Source: Roseiarcus sp963823165
GTDB taxonomy: Bacteria > Pseudomonadota > Alphaproteobacteria > Rhizobiales > Beijerinckiaceae
Length of the DNA stretch: 64,000 nucleotides
NCBI GenBank assembly: GCA_963823165.1
Contig: CAWGKV010000021.1
Location: 28,739-92,738 of the forward strand
Direction of reading: 5' to 3'
Below are positions 1-8,838 of the stretch, piece after piece (within the stretch, counting starts at the first letter, position 1; each line of letters begins with the position of its first letter). The notes beneath the pieces were generated by a model, which was not told the origin of the DNA, did no database searches, and saw only the letters and a program-made list of their open reading frames with translations. The position numbers and the translations under genes are program-made.

Positions 1-1
1 G

Positions 2-169
2 AGCTTCGTCTACGAGGGCACGCAGGATGGCCAATATTACGGCATCCAGCCCACCCACAAGCGGCTCTGGTTCACCTCCTGCGACATCTTCCGCATCGCC
101 GACGGGAAGATCGTCGAACACTGGGGGATGGGCGACATCGCGGGGATCGTCGCCCAGATCAGGGGGTAG
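2..169 (+). CDS. SnoaL-like / ester cyclase family protein, C-terminal fragment
   Basis: The window opens inside this gene, so only the last 55 codons are present, ending at a TAG. The visible part reads as the end of a SnoaL-type alpha+beta barrel: a hydrophobic strand, then the segment RIADGKIVEHW, then GDIAGIVAQI just before the stop. The 'R-I-x-D-G-K-I-x-E-x-W' plus short terminal helix pattern is typical of the SnoaL-like polyketide cyclase/ester cyclase group, small enzymes or binding proteins of about 130-150 residues. Substrate cannot be inferred. The start and most of the pocket lie outside the window. Nothing on the same strand follows closely, so it is probably the last gene of its transcript. 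Confidence 0.6.
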   Translation, partial: SFVYEGTQDGQYYGIQPTHKRLWFTSCDIFRIADGKIVEHWGMGDIAGIVAQIRG

Positions 170-1096
170 AGCGCTGAATCAGTCATTGCCCCACGGTTTT
201 ATACAGAAACTATCCGTTGAAAACGCTTCCGTCCCCCGAAGTCCATCGGCTAGCCGCCTGGACGGAACTGGCCTCGGCGGCTTTCCTCATTCCTTGCGCA
301 CTGGCGGCCCCTGAGGATTGGTCAAAGCCGCGGGACGTTCCGCCAAAGCCCGGGATAACCGGAGCAAAGCCCAGGATAGCAGAATCCAAGCAAAAGTCTT
401 CCAGGAATCGGCTGTTCTCAACGGGTTACGCCGGAATCCAAATTCTTTTAAAAATGCAACTCCCAAGCCGTCGCGTATCCCTCGCCCGCGAAGCGGGAGA
501 GGACAGGCGCGAAGCGCCAGGTGAGGGTTGAGAACGCCGAACGGCGGGCGTTGATGGCGGCCGCAAGGTTCGTCGGTTGCCCGTCCCCCTCACCTGGCGC
601 GGCTTCGCCGCGCCGTCCTCTCCCGCTTCGCGGGCGAGGGGTCGCCGAACTTCACAGCTTGGGAGTTCCATTGTTTTCTCCTCCGCTTGCCGCTGACGCC
701 TCCGCTTGGTCCGCGGCCTGTCCGCCGGTGCGCTCCGCCGGCAGCCAACTCGCTTCCCCGCCTGCCGACCAAAGACAACGCCGTCAAACCCGTTCGGCGG
801 CTGCTTCGATGGCCCGAGCGAGGTGAAGTTGATCCTCCTCAGCGCAAGCGGCCTCGGGCGGAAAGCCGCTGCCGCCACATCCCGCCCCAGCGCGATAGAG
901 CTGCAGGTTGCTGTGAGATTCGAAAGCGCCTGCATGCCAACCTCGCTTTTCCATCCCCACGCCGTTGCGACCAAGTCAATTCCTTATGCCACGAGGTTTC
1001 GAACATATCAAGAACAAAAAGGGGGTATTTTGCCCGCCGTCGCCGATGCGCGGCAAAAGCGGTCGCGAGGCCGGGGCAGCAACAATCTGTTGGCTA
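170..1096. other. intergenic stretch without a convincing gene
   Basis: About 930 bases separate the SnoaL-like gene from the 3' end of the autotransporter. All six frames give only short, arginine/proline-rich, low-complexity translations with no recognisable family and no good ribosome binding site. The only structure I see is the inverted-repeat element at 458-667. An A/G-rich run followed by a T-run lies near 1013-1031. Confidence 0.5.
458..667. repeat. MITE-like inverted-repeat element, about 210 bp
   Basis: The ends are perfect 11-bp inverted repeats (AACTCCCAAGC at 458-468, complement at 657-667). Inside them are two longer inverted arms of about 50 bases containing CTCGCCCGCGAAGCGGGAGAGGAC and CACCTGGCG-type blocks. 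Each arm also holds small local hairpins (CCCGCGAAGCGGG). A transcript would fold into one long stem. There is no coding capacity, as expected for a non-autonomous palindromic repeat. No clear target-site duplication is visible. Confidence 0.6.
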
Positions 1097-2395
1097 TCAG
1101 AAGGCGTAGCGCAGACCGACGCCGCCGTGCACGGTCGTCCCGACTTCGCCGAACGCCGTGCCGACCACGAAAGCGTCGATCACCAGCCGGTCGTTGAAGC
1201 GGTAGCCCAGGCGCGCGCCCCACTCCATCCAGGCCGTGTTCGGCAACGTGTTCGGCGCAATCGAGCCGAAGTCGTAAACGCTCGTTGCGGCGCCGGCGCC
1301 GGCCCCGAAGCCGTAGGCCGCCGCGGCGCTGAGGTTCGCCTCGATGTTCCCGCTGAACAGATGGGTGATTTGCCCGCCGACGCGCGCGACGTTCAGCGTA
1401 TCGAGGCCGTTGGCCACCGTGGAAGGGAAGGGGTTGAGGGCGCTGGTCATCTCCGTGTAGCCGCCCGTCTGCATCCAGTTCCGGCTGAGATCGCCGTAGA
1501 CCGCCGCCTCGTCGACCGGGGAAAACCGGTCGATCCAGCCCGCTCGGGCGAAGAGCGAGAGGTCGCGGTCGATCGCCGAGGCGTTGCCGACCCCGGTCGT
1601 CAGGCCGTTGGGGTAATAGCGCGTATAGTGGACGTCCTCGTAGGGCGTGAGCGCGCCGCCGACCCCGAAGAACGGACGGCTCTCGCCCCATTTCCAGAGA
1701 TCATAGACCAGTGACCCGGCGACGGTCGGCGCATTCTGGACCGAGATGCCTGAGGCGTACCAGTCGTTGTAGGAGAAACCGCCGATCAGCGTCAGCTCGT
1801 CGCTCAACCCCCAGCGGCCCTGCGCGCCGGCGGCGAACGAGCCGACCGAGGCGAAGCCGCCGCCGCAGCTGCAGGTGCTGATCTGCTGGGTCGCGCCGAG
1901 CAGGACCGAGTTGAGCACGCGGTTGGTGATGATTTGCGTCTGCTGCGCCTTGGCGACCTGGTTGACGGAGCCCTGAACCTGGCCGGGCGTCGGGGCCGGG
2001 GTCGAGACGAGATACCAGTCGTTGTTGGATGCCTGGAGCATATAGCGGAAGCCGCCGACCAGGGGCGTGTTGGCGAGCGCGAACGCGCCGGGCGCGACCG
2101 TGCCGCCGTTGGCCGCGACCACGAGCGGGATGCCGGCGCCGGAGGTTGTTCCGCCGAGGCCGCCGACATTGTTGATCGTCAGAAGCGTGAAGCCGGTCGC
2201 TTTTCCGCCGTTGACGATGATCTGGTCCGCCGACGTGGTCGCGCCGCCGAGCGCCGCGTTCATCGTTATGTTCGCGCCCGAGCCGGCATAGTTGGTGACC
2301 GTCAGGGTCTTGAAGCCGACGACCGAGCCCGGCGGCGCGAACACGACCAGGCTGTTCGTGACGTTGAGGTTGGTGACGGTCGACGAGCCGGTCAT
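1097..2395 (-). CDS. autotransporter C-terminal part: passenger end and outer-membrane beta-barrel
   Basis: This is the 432-residue C-terminal part of a type V (autotransporter) protein. The first ~130 residues are the last beta-helix rungs (repeated V-T-N-L/N-x-T motifs). The last ~270 residues alternate hydrophobic/aromatic strands and end in GVGLRYAF, the terminal phenylalanine typical of outer-membrane beta-barrels recognised by the BAM complex. The ATG shown is internal. The upstream passenger reading frame (2416-5811) belongs to the same gene but is in another frame. Translating the gap shows ALTGAIKTDPT in one frame and TTNVNLTNGTTWTM in the next, both typical autotransporter linker sequence, so two frame changes lie between about 2430 and 2475. 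Intact, the protein would be about 1560 residues. It is either a recent pseudogene or contains sequencing errors. Confidence 0.8.
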   Translation of the reverse strand: MTGSSTVTNLNVTNSLVVFAPPGSVVGFKTLTVTNYAGSGANITMNAALGGATTSADQIIVNGGKATGFTLLTINNVGGLGGTTSGAGIPLVVAANGGTVAPGAFALANTPLVGGFRYMLQASNNDWYLVSTPAPTPGQVQGSVNQVAKAQQTQIITNRVLNSVLLGATQQISTCSCGGGFASVGSFAAGAQGRWGLSDELTLIGGFSYNDWYASGISVQNAPTVAGSLVYDLWKWGESRPFFGVGGALTPYEDVHYTRYYPNGLTTGVGNASAIDRDLSLFARAGWIDRFSPVDEAAVYGDLSRNWMQTGGYTEMTSALNPFPSTVANGLDTLNVARVGGQITHLFSGNIEANLSAAAAYGFGAGAGAATSVYDFGSIAPNTLPNTAWMEWGARLGYRFNDRLVIDAFVVGTAFGEVGTTVHGGVGLRYAF

Positions 2396-2415
2396 GGTCC
2401 AGGTCGTGCCGTTGG

Positions 2416-5400
2416 TCAGGTTGACGTTGGTGGTCGAATGTCGGGTCGGTTTTGATCGCGCCGGTCAGCGCTGGACGCGTTGGCGTTGAGGGTGATGTCG
2501 CTGCCGTTGGTCGCGTCGAGGAGTTTGTTCAGCCCGGCGTTCGCGGTCGTGCGGTTGAAATTGACCGTCGCGGTCGAAGGGTCGGCGAAGATCAGGTCGC
2601 CGGTCGTATTGTTGATGGTGAAATTGTCGAAGGTCGCGACCGCGTTCGAGGCGTTGGTGAATTCGATCGCGTCGCCCGCGGACGTGATGGTCCCGCCGCC
2701 CGTGGCCAGAATGGAGGCGCCGTTCCCCTGCAGCCCGACCGCCGCAGCGGCGGCGTTGGTCGTGTTGATGGTGAGGGTTCCGGAGACCGTGATCGACCCG
2801 GCCGAGCCGGCTGAGCCGGCGTCGCTCGCCAGAAGGCCGAAGGCGCCGGCGCCCTGCGTCAGGACAGAGACGCCGCTCAGGTTGGTGACGCCGCCTGCGG
2901 TTGTCACGACGCCGCTCGACGCGGCGCCCGAGGTCTGGACCGTGACATTGGTGAGCGACAGGGTCCCGCCGCTTGTGTAACCGCCGCCCGACCCGTTGTA
3001 GGCGCCGTAAGCGTGGTCGCCGTCGGCGGCGTTGATCGTGCCGCTGGTCGCTACGGTTACGCCGGACGCCGTCAGCGACGAGCCGGCCCCCAACACCAAC
3101 AGGCCCTTCGAGGCGTCGCCGGTCGTCGTGATCGAGGTCCCCGAGACCGTCACCGCGCCACCGCCGAGCGCCTGGAGGCCCTCCGCCTCGAGGCCGGTGG
3201 TGCTGACCGATCCGCCGACGATGTTCGTCGTCCCGCCGCCGTCCGTGACCACGCCGTGGGCGTTGACGCCGCTGGTCGAAATCGTCGAGTTGTTAAGCGA
3301 AAGGTATCCCCCGGAGGTAACTCCCCCGGGAAGGTAGGGGCCGTTGTAGGCGCCGTCGGCGAGATCGCCGGTGGCCGGATCGACGTCGCCGTGGGTCGTG
3401 ATGCTGATTCCGCTGGCGGTGATCGCGCCGCCCGCGCCGTTCAAGCCGAGGCCGCCCGATCCGTTCCCGCCGGCCGTGATCTGCGATCCGGTGAGATTGA
3501 CGGTTCCGCCCGCGTAGGCGACGACGACGTAGGCGCCGGTTCCGGTGGTGGCGAGCGTCGTCGCGCCGACCCCGCTGACGCCGACGGTCGTCGCGCCGCC
3601 ATTCTCCGACAGGATGGCGTGCGCCTGCGACCCCGCCGTCGTTACGGAGCCACCGAGGATCGTCGTCGCGCCGCCGGTGTTGGTTAAGACGCCGTGCATG
3701 TCAGCGCCCTGCGTCGAGACGGAGGTATCCGTGAGCTTCGCCACGCCGCCGGTCGCGAAGCTGCCGAAGGGGCCGTTGTAGACGCCGTAGGAATGCTGGC
3801 CGGAAACGGAGTCGAATGCGCCGGTGGTCGTGATGCTCACGCCCGTCGCGTCGATTTCGCCGCCATTGATCCCCAGGCCGCCCGAGCCGTTGCCCGTCGT
3901 GCCGATCGTGGTTCCACCAAGCGAGACGAGGCCTCCGCTGTTGGTGGAGACGGCGTAGGCGGCATTGCCGGTGGTGTTGATCGAGCCGCCGTTGACGGTC
4001 GTCAGTCCGCCGTTTTCAGTGAGGACGCCGATTGCATGATCGCCATGGGTTAGGATGGTCGAATTGGTGATGAGGGCCGTTCCGCCGCCCGTGTAACCGT
4101 TGCCCGATCCGTTGAAGACGCCTTCGGCATTGTCGCCATCGGCGGAATTTGTCGTCCCGCTCGTCGTGACGGTGAGGTTGGAGGCGGTGAGCGTGGATCC
4201 GGTCCCGAACACCGAGAGGCCCTTCGAGGCGTCGCCGGTCGTCGTGACTGTGGTTCCCGAGATGGTGAGATCGCCCCCGCCCTGCGCCTTGATCGCGACC
4301 GCTTCCAAGCCGGTCGTGGCCACTGAGCCGCCGGAAAACGTTGTCACGCCGCCGGTTGAGGTCGATACGCCGTAGGCCTCAAAGCCGCTCGTGACAACCG
4401 TCGAGTCTGTGACGGAGAGGTTCCCGCCACCCACGTAGCTTCCAAACGGCCCGTTGAACACTCCGTCCGCGTGGCTGTTGTTGGAGGATGCTACCCCGCC
4501 GCTCGTGGTGATCTTGACATCGCTGGCGATCAAGGTCCCGCCCGATCCGTTTATGACGAGCCCCGTGGAGCCGTCACCGCTCGCGGACAGCGTCGCTCCA
4601 GCGATGTTAATCGTTCCCGCATTGAGCACGCCGACAGGGGCCGAGTTTTCTCCCGTGGTTGTGAACGATCCACCGGTGATGTCGATCGTACCGCCCGTTT
4701 CCGCCACTGCGGCGCCGCTGTTCGCGCCCGACGTCGTGATCAAGGCGCCATTCAACGTCACCGTGCCGCCCGTGTCCGCCAGCGCGCCCGGGCTGCTCGC
4801 TCCCATGGTCGTGATCGTCACCGGGCCTGTCGCAGGGAGGTTGGTGGTCGTCACGCTCGACCCGGCGCCCGTCGCGTAGAGGCCGGGGGAGTTCGCGCCT
4901 TGGGTCGTCACCGAGCCGCCGTTGATCGTCGTCTGTCCGCCGACACCGCTTTCGACCCCGGCCAAAGCGTTGTCGCCCGTGATGGTGATCGCGTCGCTGT
5001 TGAGCGTGGTCACGCCGCCATTTGCCGTGTAGACGCCGATCGCGTATTGCGGGCTTGTCACGTTGATCGTCGAATTGGTGACCGTGGCCGCGCCGCCGCC
5101 CGTGAACGAGCCGAACGAGGCGTTGACGACGCCGACAGGGTAATAGCTGTCCTCGGTGTCGGCGGCGCCGCTGACGTTGATCGTGGCGCCCGAGACGGAG
5201 AGCGTCGTGCCCGTCCCGTTAACGGCAACGCCGCCGCCGCCGAGGCCGGACGACGTGATTTGCGTCCCGGTCATCGTCAAGGCGCTTCCGGCGCCTTGGA
5301 CGAAGGCGCCGAAGGATTGATAGGGTCCAGAGACCTGGGCGGTCCCTCCGGACACCGTCACCGACGCGCCGGTGTCGGCGCCGTAGGCGGTCGAGTACTC

Positions 5401-5811
5401 GCCGGTGGCCGAGACGGCGACGTTGGTCGCGGTAATCGACGATCCGGCCCCCGTCGCATAAAGCCCGATACTGCCGGTGCCGCTGGTCGTCACCGTCCCG
5501 GTATATGGCGACGTCAAATTCAAGGTGACCGCGCCGCCCGAATCCGCCTGGACCGCATCGGTGTTGGCGGCGGTGGTCGAGAACGAAACCGAGCCCTCGC
5601 CCGGCCAGGTAATGAGGGCGTTCGCACCCGACGCGTGGCCGGCGACGAGATTGGTCGTCGTCGAATAGGAACCGACGGCGAAGCAGGTGTCGCCGGAGAG
5701 GGCAAGGATATTGACGCCGGCGTTGTTGGCGGTGCAGGTCGCGTTCGCCGGACTGACGGCGGCGGCCAGAGCAGACAAGCCCATCGCGAGTACCGAGAGG
5801 CGGCGCGCCAC
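2416..5811 (-). CDS. autotransporter passenger domain (beta-helix, repeat-rich), frameshifted from its barrel
   Basis: This is about 1130 residues of Gly/Ser/Thr/Asn-rich beta-helix passenger. A signal peptide fits the first ~24 residues after a GTG at 5811 (VARRLSVLAMGLSALAAAV...ANA, then a cysteine-bearing start of the mature part). The open frame runs on upstream to 6333, but that stretch crosses palindromic repeat DNA and is not protein-like, so I prefer the GTG at 5811; the ATG at 5784 is an alternative. The body holds about six copies of a 114-120-residue repeat, each marked by a GVFNG/GVYNG/GAYNG block followed by glycines and then a STxxTSG rung. The open frame ends in a shifted tail, just before the barrel frame (see 1097-2395). 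It probably acts at the cell surface (adhesion or biofilm), inferred from architecture only. The upstream same-strand gene encodes a FecR-domain protein, a common companion. Confidence 0.78.
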   Translation of the reverse strand: MARRLSVLAMGLSALAAAVSPANATCTANNAGVNILALSGDTCFAVGSYSTTTNLVAGHASGANALITWPGEGSVSFSTTAANTDAVQADSGGAVTLNLTSPYTGTVTTSGTGSIGLYATGAGSSITATNVAVSATGEYSTAYGADTGASVTVSGGTAQVSGPYQSFGAFVQGAGSALTMTGTQITSSGLGGGGVAVNGTGTTLSVSGATINVSGAADTEDSYYPVGVVNASFGSFTGGGAATVTNSTINVTSPQYAIGVYTANGGVTTLNSDAITITGDNALAGVESGVGGQTTINGGSVTTQGANSPGLYATGAGSSVTTTNLPATGPVTITTMGASSPGALADTGGTVTLNGALITTSGANSGAAVAETGGTIDITGGSFTTTGENSAPVGVLNAGTINIAGATLSASGDGSTGLVINGSGGTLIASDVKITTSGGVASSNNSHADGVFNGPFGSYVGGGNLSVTDSTVVTSGFEAYGVSTSTGGVTTFSGGSVATTGLEAVAIKAQGGGDLTISGTTVTTTGDASKGLSVFGTGSTLTASNLTVTTSGTTNSADGDNAEGVFNGSGNGYTGGGTALITNSTILTHGDHAIGVLTENGGLTTVNGGSINTTGNAAYAVSTNSGGLVSLGGTTIGTTGNGSGGLGINGGEIDATGVSITTTGAFDSVSGQHSYGVYNGPFGSFATGGVAKLTDTSVSTQGADMHGVLTNTGGATTILGGSVTTAGSQAHAILSENGGATTVGVSGVGATTLATTGTGAYVVVAYAGGTVNLTGSQITAGGNGSGGLGLNGAGGAITASGISITTHGDVDPATGDLADGAYNGPYLPGGVTSGGYLSLNNSTISTSGVNAHGVVTDGGGTTNIVGGSVSTTGLEAEGLQALGGGAVTVSGTSITTTGDASKGLLVLGAGSSLTASGVTVATSGTINAADGDHAYGAYNGSGGGYTSGGTLSLTNVTVQTSGAASSGVVTTAGGVTNLSGVSVLTQGAGAFGLLASDAGSAGSAGSITVSGTLTINTTNAAAAAVGLQGNGASILATGGGTITSAGDAIEFTNASNAVATFDNFTINNTTGDLIFADPSTATVNFNRTTANAGLNKLLDATNGSDITLNANASSADRRDQNRPDIRPPTST

Positions 5812-5816
5812 GCGCG

Positions 5817-6038
5817 CACCTTCTCCCTCTGGGAGAAGGTGGCCGGCGAAGTCGGCCGGATGAGGGTTTGCGCCGCCATCATCGGTCGAAAGATGCACGT
5901 TGAACTGGTCGCCATGCTGCCCGGGTGATAACTCGCGCCAGTCGCCCGAACCCTCATCCGGCGCCACAGCCCGTCGAAAGACGGGCGTCTTCGACACCCT
6001 ATGGCGCTGCCTTCTCCTAGAGGGAGATGGGGATCCCC
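5817..6038. repeat. pair of oppositely oriented palindromic CTCATCC-type repeats
   Basis: Two related elements lie between the autotransporter and fecR. One (about 5817-5868) carries CCTTCTCCCTCTGGGAGAAGG and GGCCGGATGAGGGTT. The other (about 5948-6038) starts AACCCTCATCCGGCGCC and ends with TTCTCCTAGAGGGAGA. They point towards each other and share the blocks CCTCATCCGG and TTCTCC...GGAGA. Dispersed repeats of this look are frequent between genes in rhizobial-type genomes. Their presence explains why the autotransporter frame appears to extend artificially upstream. Confidence 0.6.
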
Positions 6039-6077
6039 ACAGGAATCCGCGGCGCTCCCTCCTCTCTTGGCCTGATT

Positions 6078-6839
6078 CTAATGCCCGCATAGCGCCCCCG
6101 ACGGGAATCCGCCTCCGCCGCCTCCGCCCAGGGGCCCGCTGAGCGACGCATAAGTCGCGCCCGAGCAGAGCGCGGCGTCGCCGGCGCAGAGGGAGGCGAA
6201 ATTGACCGGCGTCGCGGTCAGGCTCGCGCGGTCGCCTCCAGCCGTCTTCTTGACCAGCGCAGTCTGACCGGCGTGGTCGAGATCGACGCAATCGCATCGC
6301 GCCCCGCGCGCCCCGGCTGCGGCGCGCTCGCAATTGCGCCTTTGCTGATCGAAAGTGATCCCCGGCCGCCGCGGGCAGACCAGCGCCTGGCCCTCGACCA
6401 GGGTCACTCGCGACTGGGCGCTGCGCGCGTCGATGTCGAGCACCGTGCCGCGCACCCCGATCGAGGCGGTCGGCGTCGAGATGACGTAGGCCTTCTTGTC
6501 GAGCGTCCCGGTGGTGAAGCGGAACACGCCTTTGGCCAGATTGACTGTCAGTTCCTGTCCGCTCGTCCCGCCGGCATAGACGAACCGGTCGAGCGTCACC
6601 CGCGAAACCGGCCCGATCGCCAGGTTGGTCGAATCGAGGAAGACCAGCTTGGCGAGCGAAGCCTCGCCGGTGCGGACCACCTCGTCACGATAGACCGGGT
6701 CTCCCGAGCTCAGCGGAGCAGCGGCGCCGGAGATTTCGCGGGAGACTTTGTTTTGCGAAAGGGCGGTCGAGCCAATATTTTGCTGCGCCTCGGCGCCGCC
6801 GGACGCCAGCGCACAAAGGCCAACCAGAGCGAACAGCAA
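6078..6839 (-). CDS. FecR domain-containing periplasmic protein
   Basis: The predicted protein is about 254 residues. It starts with a signal peptide (LFALVGLCALASGGAEA) and continues into a FecR-like domain: EVVRTGEASLAKLVFLDST, GPVSRVTLDRFVY, GVFRFTTGTLDKKAYVISTP, then GVRGTVLDI. The tail is glycine-rich (eight consecutive residues G/GGG) and has several cysteines. In this family the FecR fold sits in the periplasm. When paired with an autotransporter or large adhesin it is thought to help surface display or sensing, not iron signalling, and no sigma/FecI partner is next door. The start shown is a TTG at 6839 with a poor ribosome site, so the true start may differ slightly. The ISAs1 insertion begins only 115 bp upstream and may have separated the gene from its native promoter. 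Confidence 0.75.
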   Translation of the reverse strand: MLFALVGLCALASGGAEAQQNIGSTALSQNKVSREISGAAAPLSSGDPVYRDEVVRTGEASLAKLVFLDSTNLAIGPVSRVTLDRFVYAGGTSGQELTVNLAKGVFRFTTGTLDKKAYVISTPTASIGVRGTVLDIDARSAQSRVTLVEGQALVCPRRPGITFDQQRRNCERAAAGARGARCDCVDLDHAGQTALVKKTAGGDRASLTATPVNFASLCAGDAALCSGATYASLSGPLGGGGGGGFPSGALCGH

Positions 6840-6953
6840 GCGCAGCCAGTAAAGAACCGCCCCCTCCCGCTATCAATGCGGCTGATTCTCAACAATAATT
6901 TTTTAGGTATTCGGGCGGGGGCCAGAAAAGTCAATATTTTGACGCCGTTTCGC

Positions 6954-8208
6954 CAGGGCAATCGGGTGAAGGAAGTTGGTGACAAACGGCGAAAGTGCTG
7001 AATCCATGACGACCCTCGATTCGCATCAGAGGGGCGAGGTATGGCCGAGGCGACAGTCGACTGCGGGGCGTTTGACGAAACCGTAGTTTTTCTAAGTCAT
7101 TTCAGAGATCTGAAGGATCACCGCCAGCAGGGGAAGGTGGACTACCCGCTGGAAGAGATCCTTCTCCTCTGCCTGATCGCCGTCCTGGCCGGCGCGGAGA
7201 CCATCACCGACATCGCCCTGTTCGGCCGCAAGAAGCTGGACTTTCTGCGCCGCTTCCGCCCCTTCGCCAACGGCACGCCGGCGCACGACCATCTTGGCGA
7301 TATCCTCGCCGTGCTGGATCCCGAGCAGTTCCAGCGCTGCTTCGTCGCCTGGGCAGCGGCACTGACCGGAACCCCCGAGGGGGTCATCGCCATCGATGGC
7401 AAGACCGTCCGGCGGTCCGGCCAGAAGCGGAAGGGCCAGGCGCCAATCCACATCGTCTCCGCCTTCGCGGCCCGCCAGCGCCTGGTGCTCGGCCAGATCA
7501 AGGTGGCAGAGAAGTCCAACGAGATCGTCGCCATCCCCAAACTGCTGGACCTGCTGGTCATCGAGGGGGCGATCATCACCATCGACGCCATGGGGTGTCA
7601 GCGCGACATCGCGCAGACAGTGGTGGAGAAGAAAGCCGACTACGTGCTGGCGCTGAAAGGCAACCAGGGATCGCTGCGCGAGGACGTGGAACTGTTCGTG
7701 GCCGAGCAGAAAGCCGCCGGTTTCAGGGACACAACGATCAGTCGCAACCAAACGGTGGATGGCGATCATGGCCGCATCGAGACCAGGACCACGACCGTCA
7801 TTCACGACATCGGCTGGCTGCAGGAGCGCCACAACTGGCCGGGATTGAAGGCCGTGGTGGTGGTCGAAAGCGAGCGGGACACCGGCGACAAGATCGAGCG
7901 GGAGACCCGCTTCTACCTGACGTCGCTGGCGCTGATGGCGTGCATGCTGGGGCCGATCGTCCGCAGCCACTGGGCGATCGAGAATAGCCTGCACTGGATC
8001 TTGGACATGGTGTTCCGCGACGACGAGTGTCGGCTGCGAACCGATCACGCACCCGCCAACTTCTGTATGATCAAGCACATGGCGCAGAACCTGATCCGAT
8101 TGGCTCCCGGAAAGGCTTCCCTGCGGCTCAAGCGAAAGACCGCCGGATGGGACGACGACTTCCTCGCCAGCCTGATCACCCGGTAAAAAAGCTTCACCCG
8201 ATTCCCTG
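6954..8208 (+). mobile_element. ISAs1-family insertion sequence, complete, with 10-bp target duplication
   Basis: The element is 1255 bp. Its ends are imperfect inverted repeats: CAGGGCAATCGGGTGAAG at 6954-6971 and the complement of CAGGGAATCGGGTGAAG at 8192-8208, differing by one base. It is flanked by an identical 10-bp direct repeat GCCGTTTCGC (6944-6953 and 8209-8218), the expected kind of target duplication for this family. One full-length transposase gene lies inside. It inserted upstream of the fecR-autotransporter genes, opposite to their direction. Intact ends, intact gene and perfect duplication point to a recent, possibly still active insertion. Confidence 0.9.
7041..8186 (+). CDS. 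ISAs1 family transposase
   Basis: A 381-residue DDE transposase of the ISAs1 family. The N-terminal 'transposase-associated' region (FLSHFRDLKDHRQQGKVDYPLEEILLLC) is followed by the catalytic core, with AIDGKTVRRS carrying the first aspartate, ITIDAMGCQ the second, and a C-terminal HWAIENSLHWILDMVFRDD block with the conserved glutamate region. The length matches intact family members and no frame break is seen. It sits centrally between the inverted repeats of the element at 6954-8208. A second ATG is not needed; the start at 7041 follows GAGGCGAGGT. Confidence 0.93.
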   Translation: MAEATVDCGAFDETVVFLSHFRDLKDHRQQGKVDYPLEEILLLCLIAVLAGAETITDIALFGRKKLDFLRRFRPFANGTPAHDHLGDILAVLDPEQFQRCFVAWAAALTGTPEGVIAIDGKTVRRSGQKRKGQAPIHIVSAFAARQRLVLGQIKVAEKSNEIVAIPKLLDLLVIEGAIITIDAMGCQRDIAQTVVEKKADYVLALKGNQGSLREDVELFVAEQKAAGFRDTTISRNQTVDGDHGRIETRTTTVIHDIGWLQERHNWPGLKAVVVVESERDTGDKIERETRFYLTSLALMACMLGPIVRSHWAIENSLHWILDMVFRDDECRLRTDHAPANFCMIKHMAQNLIRLAPGKASLRLKRKTAGWDDDFLASLITR

Positions 8209-8398
8209 GCCGTTTCGCCCAGAGTCTCGCAGCGTGTGACATTCCCGCAACGTCATCGAACGTTAACAAACCGCAACGCTCGGCGCGCTGCCGTTGCGAA
8301 TGGTCGGAGGAAAACGTCGATTGTGTCCCAATAAAAAGAAAAGCCGCTGCAACGAGTCCTACGGCGGCTGCCTCACGTTCGGTCGCGATCGGCGAATC

Positions 8399-8424
8399 GA
8401 AAAGGGCGCCCGCAGGCGCCCTTG
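8399..8424 (-). terminator. rho-independent terminator of rpmG
   Basis: Read on the minus strand, AAGGGCGCC-TGC-GGCGCCCTTTT forms a GC-rich stem with a short loop followed by a T-run. It lies about 28 bases after the rpmG stop codon. Confidence 0.75.
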
Positions 8425-8451
8425 AAGGCCCAGTACGCTGGGGTGGCCGGC

Positions 8452-8619
8452 TTACTTGATCTTCGTTTCCTTGAACTCGACGTGCTTGCGCGCGACCGGG
8501 TCGTATTTCTTGAAGGTCAGCTTTTCCGTTTTCGTGCGGGCGTTCTTCTTGGTGACGTAGAAATAGCCGGTGTCGGCGGTCGACAGGAGCTTGATCTTGA
8601 GCGAGGCGGCCTTGGCCAT
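8452..8619 (-). CDS. rpmG: 50S ribosomal protein L33
   Basis: A 55-residue basic protein reading MAKAASLKIKLLSTADTGYF..., then VTKKNARTKTEKLTFKKYDP and VEFKETKIK at the end. This is the standard length and pattern for bacterial L33. It contains no cysteine, so it is the zinc-independent ('C-') version. It acts in the large ribosomal subunit near the E-site. It is transcribed alone and is followed by a clear terminator at 8399-8424. The start ATG at 8619 is the only sensible one. Confidence 0.95.
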   Translation of the reverse strand: MAKAASLKIKLLSTADTGYFYVTKKNARTKTEKLTFKKYDPVARKHVEFKETKIK

Positions 8620-8838
8620 GGCGGGGCGTCCTTGAGCTTGGCGCTTAAGGGCGCCGGAAACGGAAAAAAGCCCGCGGAATAGGCGGGCGCATCAAGCCGG
8701 GCAAAATAGTCGGGGCGGGCGGGAAGTCAAGCCGAAGACGCGGTCCGCATTCGCAAACTCCCTCGGTCCGGCTATGCTCGCTTCGCCGCCGTGAGAGAAC
8801 CCAGCGCAGAGGCGTGCGTTCGACGTCGGGAGAACCGC

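Noticed and set aside
1097..5811. possible CRISPR or minisatellite array
   Set aside because: The periodicity is the 114-120-codon protein repeat of the passenger domain, with diverged copies and no spacers.
4471..5928. 485-residue open frame on the + strand
   Set aside because: It runs antisense through the autotransporter passenger, is Arg/Gly/Asp-rich and repetitive in the same period as the true gene, and has no family resemblance.
5812..6333. upstream extension of the autotransporter frame
   Set aside because: It crosses palindromic repeat DNA and the translation is not protein-like; a signal peptide fits the GTG at 5811.
7092..8078. minus-strand 328-residue frame in the ISAs1 element
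   Set aside because: It is antisense to the transposase, which has all family motifs.
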